Positions 8,057 to 10,750 of a DNA stretch of 10,750 nt are shown one piece after another. The stretch covers positions 11,590-22,339 of the forward strand of contig NHIV01000066.1 of assembly GCA_002170735.1 (NCBI GenBank), read 5' to 3'. Both the position numbers and the translations under genes were made by a program. This DNA comes from a bacterium TMED198. GTDB lineage: Bacteria; Fidelibacterota; Marinisomatia; SCGC-AAA003-L08; D37C17. The notes beneath the pieces were generated by a model, which saw only the letters and a program-made list of their open reading frames with translations, did no database searches and was not told the DNA's origin. The stretch's first letter is position 1. Every line of letters starts with the position of its first letter.

Positions 8057-9231
8057 ATAGATCTACAATAATAGCATATTCTCGCACCCCTATAGGTTCA
8101 TTTCTAGGCTCTCTAAGCTCAATATCAGCTCCAAAGCTAGCATCTTTCTGTATTAAGAGTTTAGTTGAAAAGACAGGTATTGGAATATCAACAATTGATG
8201 AGGTTGTTTTAGGTAATGTATTATCAGCAGGAATAGGCCAAGCTCCTTCTAGGCAGGCTGCAATTTTTGCTAATCTTCCAACAAAAGTCGAGTGTCTAAC
8301 AATCAATAAAGTTTGTGGCTCTGGATTGAAAGCTGTAATGCTTGCAGATCAATCAATTAGAACGGGTTATAGCAATTTAGTAATATCAGGTGGAATGGAA
8401 AATATGAGCCAAGCTCCTCATTATATCACTAAAGTTAGAAAAGGTATAAAGCTTGGTAATTTCAATACAATTGATGGGCTAGTTCACGATGGTCTATGGG
8501 ACCCATATAATGATATGCATATGGGCAGCTGTGCTGAGGTTCTTTCAGATGAAAAGAGCTATACTAAAGCTGAGCAAGATGCATACGCAATTGAATCTTA
8601 CAAAAGAGCTCATGATGCTATTAAATCAAATGTATTTAAAAATGAGATTGTAACTATTGAAATTCCACAAAGAGATGGAAAGGTAAAGTATATTGTTGAA
8701 GATGAGGAGCCATCTAGGGTAGATTTCGATAGAATTAGGACTTTAAAAGCAGCCTTTAGAAAGGATGGTACTATATCAGCTGCCAATGCAAGTACCTTGA
8801 ATGATGGAGCAGCAGCTTTAATGGTCTCTAGCATGGATTATAATAAGAGCTACTCATTGGAGCCAATAGCGGAAATTATAGCACACTGTTCCTTTGCCCA
8901 AGATCCATTACATTTTACAACTGCACCATCAGGGGCAATTGAAAAGGTGTTAAGAATGTCTGGAATGAATATTTCAGATATTGATTTGTTTGAAATTAAT
9001 GAGGCTTTTTCAAATGTTACAATGTCTGCGATTGATGATTTCAATCTCGACCCTAGCAAGGTTAATGTTTTTGGTGGCGCTGTGTCTATGGGGCACCCTA
9101 TTGGGGCTTCGGGGGCAAGAATTTTATGTACCCTGTTAACAGCTTTAGAAGTAAAAAATAAAGAGATTGGTCTCGCAACTTTATGCATTGGAGGCGGAGA
9201 GGCTGCAGCAATTTTGGTAAGGAAACTTTAA
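8053..9231 (+). CDS. Acetyl-CoA acetyltransferase (thiolase)
   Basis: This cytoplasmic thiolase joins two acetyl-CoA to acetoacetyl-CoA, or cleaves 3-ketoacyl-CoA in the degradative direction. Its 392 residues match the AtoB/PhaA type. Catalytic residues are all present: nucleophilic Cys88 in NKVCGSGLKAV, Asn316 in NEAF, His348 in GGAVSMGHPIGASGARI and Cys378 in TLCIGGG. Numbering is within one residue of the well-studied Zoogloea ramigera enzyme. Other signatures are ISGGMENMSQAPH (111-123) and NASTLNDGAAAL (245-256). The tail after the last Gly-rich loop (GEAAAILVRKL) differs slightly from the common GMGxA form, but the length is normal. It overlaps phoH by four bases and is followed after nine bases by 3-hydroxybutyryl-CoA dehydrogenase. 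With that gene and the acyl-CoA dehydrogenase it fits short-chain acyl-CoA metabolism. The direction and chain-length preference cannot be read from the sequence. Confidence 0.95.
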   Translation: MNRSTIIAYSRTPIGSFLGSLSSISAPKLASFCIKSLVEKTGIGISTIDEVVLGNVLSAGIGQAPSRQAAIFANLPTKVECLTINKVCGSGLKAVMLADQSIRTGYSNLVISGGMENMSQAPHYITKVRKGIKLGNFNTIDGLVHDGLWDPYNDMHMGSCAEVLSDEKSYTKAEQDAYAIESYKRAHDAIKSNVFKNEIVTIEIPQRDGKVKYIVEDEEPSRVDFDRIRTLKAAFRKDGTISAANASTLNDGAAALMVSSMDYNKSYSLEPIAEIIAHCSFAQDPLHFTTAPSGAIEKVLRMSGMNISDIDLFEINEAFSNVTMSAIDDFNLDPSKVNVFGGAVSMGHPIGASGARILCTLLTALEVKNKEIGLATLCIGGGEAAAILVRKL

Positions 9232-9233
9232 GG
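9230..9233 (+). promoter_or_regulatory. Ribosome binding site for 3-hydroxybutyryl-CoA dehydrogenase
   Basis: AAGG overlaps the TAA stop of the thiolase gene and lies seven bases before the ATG at 9241, supporting that start and tight linkage of the two genes. Confidence 0.5.
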
Positions 9234-9240
9234 TTATTAT

Positions 9241-10092
9241 ATGCAAAATAAAAGTATTGGAGTGGTTGGTGCTGGAACAATGGGCAATGGCATTGCTCAC
9301 GTTTTTGCGCTACATGGCTTTTCTGTCACTTTAGCCGATATTAATCCTGATGCACTTAAGTGGGCAAGGAGTAACATTAAGTCCAACCTTAACAGGCAAC
9401 TTGACAAAGGGCTTATCAACCAAGAAGAAGTAAAAGCTTCGATTGATCGAATAAATACTTCAGTTGAATTGAAAGATCTATCGAATTGCTCTTTGGTAAT
9501 TGAAGCAGCCTCTGAGTCACTTGAAATAAAGAAAAAAATTTTTAAAAATCTTGATACTATTTGCAGTGAAGATACTATTCTAGCTTCAAATACTTCGTCC
9601 ATTTCAATTAATAGGCTCGCAAGTTCAACATCAAGAAAGGGCAGGGTAATTGGCATGCACTTTATGAACCCTGTCCCTATTATGAAGTTAGTTGAAATTA
9701 TCTGCGGAAAAAACACATCCTCCTCAACAAAAGAGATGATAGAATCTATTTCAAAAAAAATAAATAAAATACCTCTTTTTTGCAACGATTCACCGGGTTT
9801 TGTATCGAATAGAATATTGATGCCCATGATAAATGAAGCTGCTTTTAGCTTGATGGAGGGGGTGGCCGATAAAGAAGCAATAGATGGTATAATGAAGTTG
9901 GGCATGGGGCATCCAATTGGCCCATTAAAGTTAGCTGATCTAATAGGAATTGATATTTGTTTGTCAATAATTTTAGTACTAAGAGAGGAATTTGATAATC
10001 CTAAGTATGATCCATGTCCCTTGTTGGAGAAAATGGTTCAAGATCGTAAGTTAGGTAGAAAAACAGGCGAAGGTTTTTATAAATATAAATAG
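9241..10092 (+). CDS. 3-hydroxybutyryl-CoA dehydrogenase
   Basis: This 283-residue cytoplasmic enzyme interconverts acetoacetyl-CoA and 3-hydroxybutyryl-CoA, and has the length of the stand-alone HAD/Hbd family. The N-terminal Rossmann domain shows GAGTMG (10-15) and Asp33 at the end of the second strand (VTLADIN), which favours NAD(H) over NADP(H). Catalytic residues fit the family: Ser119 (ASNTSS), His140 (GMHFMNPVPIMKLVE), Glu152 and Asn190 (DSPGFVSNRILMPMINEA). The C-terminal helical domain has LGMGHPIGPLKLADLIGID and ends in RKTGEGFYKYK, as usual. It lies nine bases after the thiolase and two bases before the acyl-CoA dehydrogenase start, so it is in the middle of an operon. It could serve butyrate-type synthesis or short-chain beta-oxidation; no hydratase is fused to it. 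Confidence 0.96.
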   Translation: MQNKSIGVVGAGTMGNGIAHVFALHGFSVTLADINPDALKWARSNIKSNLNRQLDKGLINQEEVKASIDRINTSVELKDLSNCSLVIEAASESLEIKKKIFKNLDTICSEDTILASNTSSISINRLASSTSRKGRVIGMHFMNPVPIMKLVEIICGKNTSSSTKEMIESISKKINKIPLFCNDSPGFVSNRILMPMINEAAFSLMEGVADKEAIDGIMKLGMGHPIGPLKLADLIGIDICLSIILVLREEFDNPKYDPCPLLEKMVQDRKLGRKTGEGFYKYK

Positions 10093-10094
10093 TT

Positions 10095-10750
10095 TTGAAT
10101 TTTAATTTTTCAGATAATCACAAGTTAATATCTAAGGCTGCAAGAGATTTTGCTGTTGGCGAGCTTGCTCAAGATGCTGTGTTGAGGGATCAGAAGAAGA
10201 TATGGCCTGAGAGTCAAATTAAGCAAATGGCAGAGCTTGGGTTTATGGGGATGATGGTTAGCCAGAAGTGGGATGGAGGCGGACTGGATACTATTAGTTA
10301 CTGCATTGCAATGGAAGAAATTTCAAAGGTTGATGCATCTGCATCAGTTATAATGTCTGTCAACAATTCTTTGGTATGCTATCTAATTGAGCGTTTTGGT
10401 AGCAACTTTCAAAAAGAAAAGTATTTAAAAAAATTAGCCACAGGGAATATGCTTGGCGCCTTTTCTCTTTCAGAGCCTCAGTCAGGATCTGATGCATCTA
10501 ATATGAGAACAGTCGCAAAAAAAATTGAAAATGGATACCAGCTTAAAGGTACAAAAAACTGGGTAACAAATGGACACAGCTCAGATATTGTGCTAGTCTT
10601 TGCATTGACTAGCCCTGAATTAGGAAGCAAAGGAATTTCGTGTTTTATTGTTGAAAAGAAATTTCCAGGTTTTTCAGTTGGAAAGCCCGAAGAAAAATTA
10701 GGCATTAGATCTTCTGATACAACAGAGCTCTATTTTGATGATGTAGTTAT
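10095..10750 (+). CDS. Acyl-CoA dehydrogenase, short-chain type (3' end outside window)
   Basis: This FAD enzyme desaturates acyl-CoA at C2-C3. The window holds the first 218 codons of an expected 380 or so; the C-terminal domain with the catalytic glutamate is not included. Seen: helical N-terminal domain beginning MNFNFSDNHKLISKAARDFA; WDGGGLDTISYCIAMEEISKVDAS (59-82, quoted in part by the key GGGLDT and EEISK); the FAD/substrate signature GAFSLSEPQSGSDAS (121-135); NWVTNG (155-160); and IRSSDTTELYFDDV (204-217). The start is TTG at 10095. An in-frame TAA at 10086-10088 blocks any farther upstream start, and the next Met is at residue 45, inside the conserved domain. It begins two bases after the dehydrogenase stop, and no clear Shine-Dalgarno is visible. 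It is most like butyryl-CoA or short-chain dehydrogenases by sequence and context; exact chain length is unsure. Confidence 0.93.
   Translation, partial: MNFNFSDNHKLISKAARDFAVGELAQDAVLRDQKKIWPESQIKQMAELGFMGMMVSQKWDGGGLDTISYCIAMEEISKVDASASVIMSVNNSLVCYLIERFGSNFQKEKYLKKLATGNMLGAFSLSEPQSGSDASNMRTVAKKIENGYQLKGTKNWVTNGHSSDIVLVFALTSPELGSKGISCFIVEKKFPGFSVGKPEEKLGIRSSDTTELYFDDVV

Noticed and set aside
8850..9188. Minus-strand open frame of 112 codons inside the thiolase gene
   Set aside because: Shadow of the thiolase C-terminal catalytic region; no independent start signal or domain.
9297..9905. 202-codon minus-strand open frame inside 3-hydroxybutyryl-CoA dehydrogenase
   Set aside because: Its length comes from the codon use of the sense gene. 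The plus strand carries every family motif and catalytic residue, and the antisense translation shows no domain.

Overview
This AT-rich window carries seven protein genes and is almost entirely coding. The base composition, the DUF4159/DUF4175 pair and the barrel-forming envelope protein suggest a Gram-negative, probably marine, bacterium of the FCB (Fibrobacteres-Chlorobi-Bacteroidetes) group. Candidatus Marinimicrobia (SAR406) is my best guess, but it is an inference from gene content and style. No rRNA, tRNA, mobile element or CRISPR is visible.

Layout: two transcription units diverge from a gap of about 54 bases (3449-3502). The leftward unit holds a secreted DUF4159 protein (3448-2792). 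Its stop codon overlaps the start of a very large membrane protein of the DUF4175 type (2795 to beyond base 1). That gene is open through 931 codons and its C-terminus lies outside the window. The plus-strand reading frames across 1-2600 are shadows of this gene.

The rightward unit is a tight run with gaps of 16, 38, -4, 9 and 2 bases. It encodes (1) an exported envelope protein that appears to join a beta-barrel, a TPR-like helical middle and a BamE/SmpA-like C-terminus; (2) aspartyl-tRNA synthetase, starting at TTG; (3) a PhoH-family ATPase; (4) acetyl-CoA acetyltransferase; (5) 3-hydroxybutyryl-CoA dehydrogenase; and (6) the first 218 codons of an acyl-CoA dehydrogenase, also starting at TTG and cut by the window end.

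The last three genes encode three of the four steps that interconvert two acetyl-CoA and butyryl-CoA, either short-chain beta-oxidation or its reverse. The enoyl-CoA hydratase step is not in the window. The housekeeping genes aspS and phoH sit between the envelope gene and the acyl-CoA genes with no clear terminator, so the run may be read as one unit.

Most of the window is ordinary core genome. The most notable item is the three-part envelope protein. Secondary points are the start/stop overlaps between genes, the odd coupling of phoH to a thiolase, and the DUF4159-DUF4175 pair. I did not find a clear previously undescribed system.
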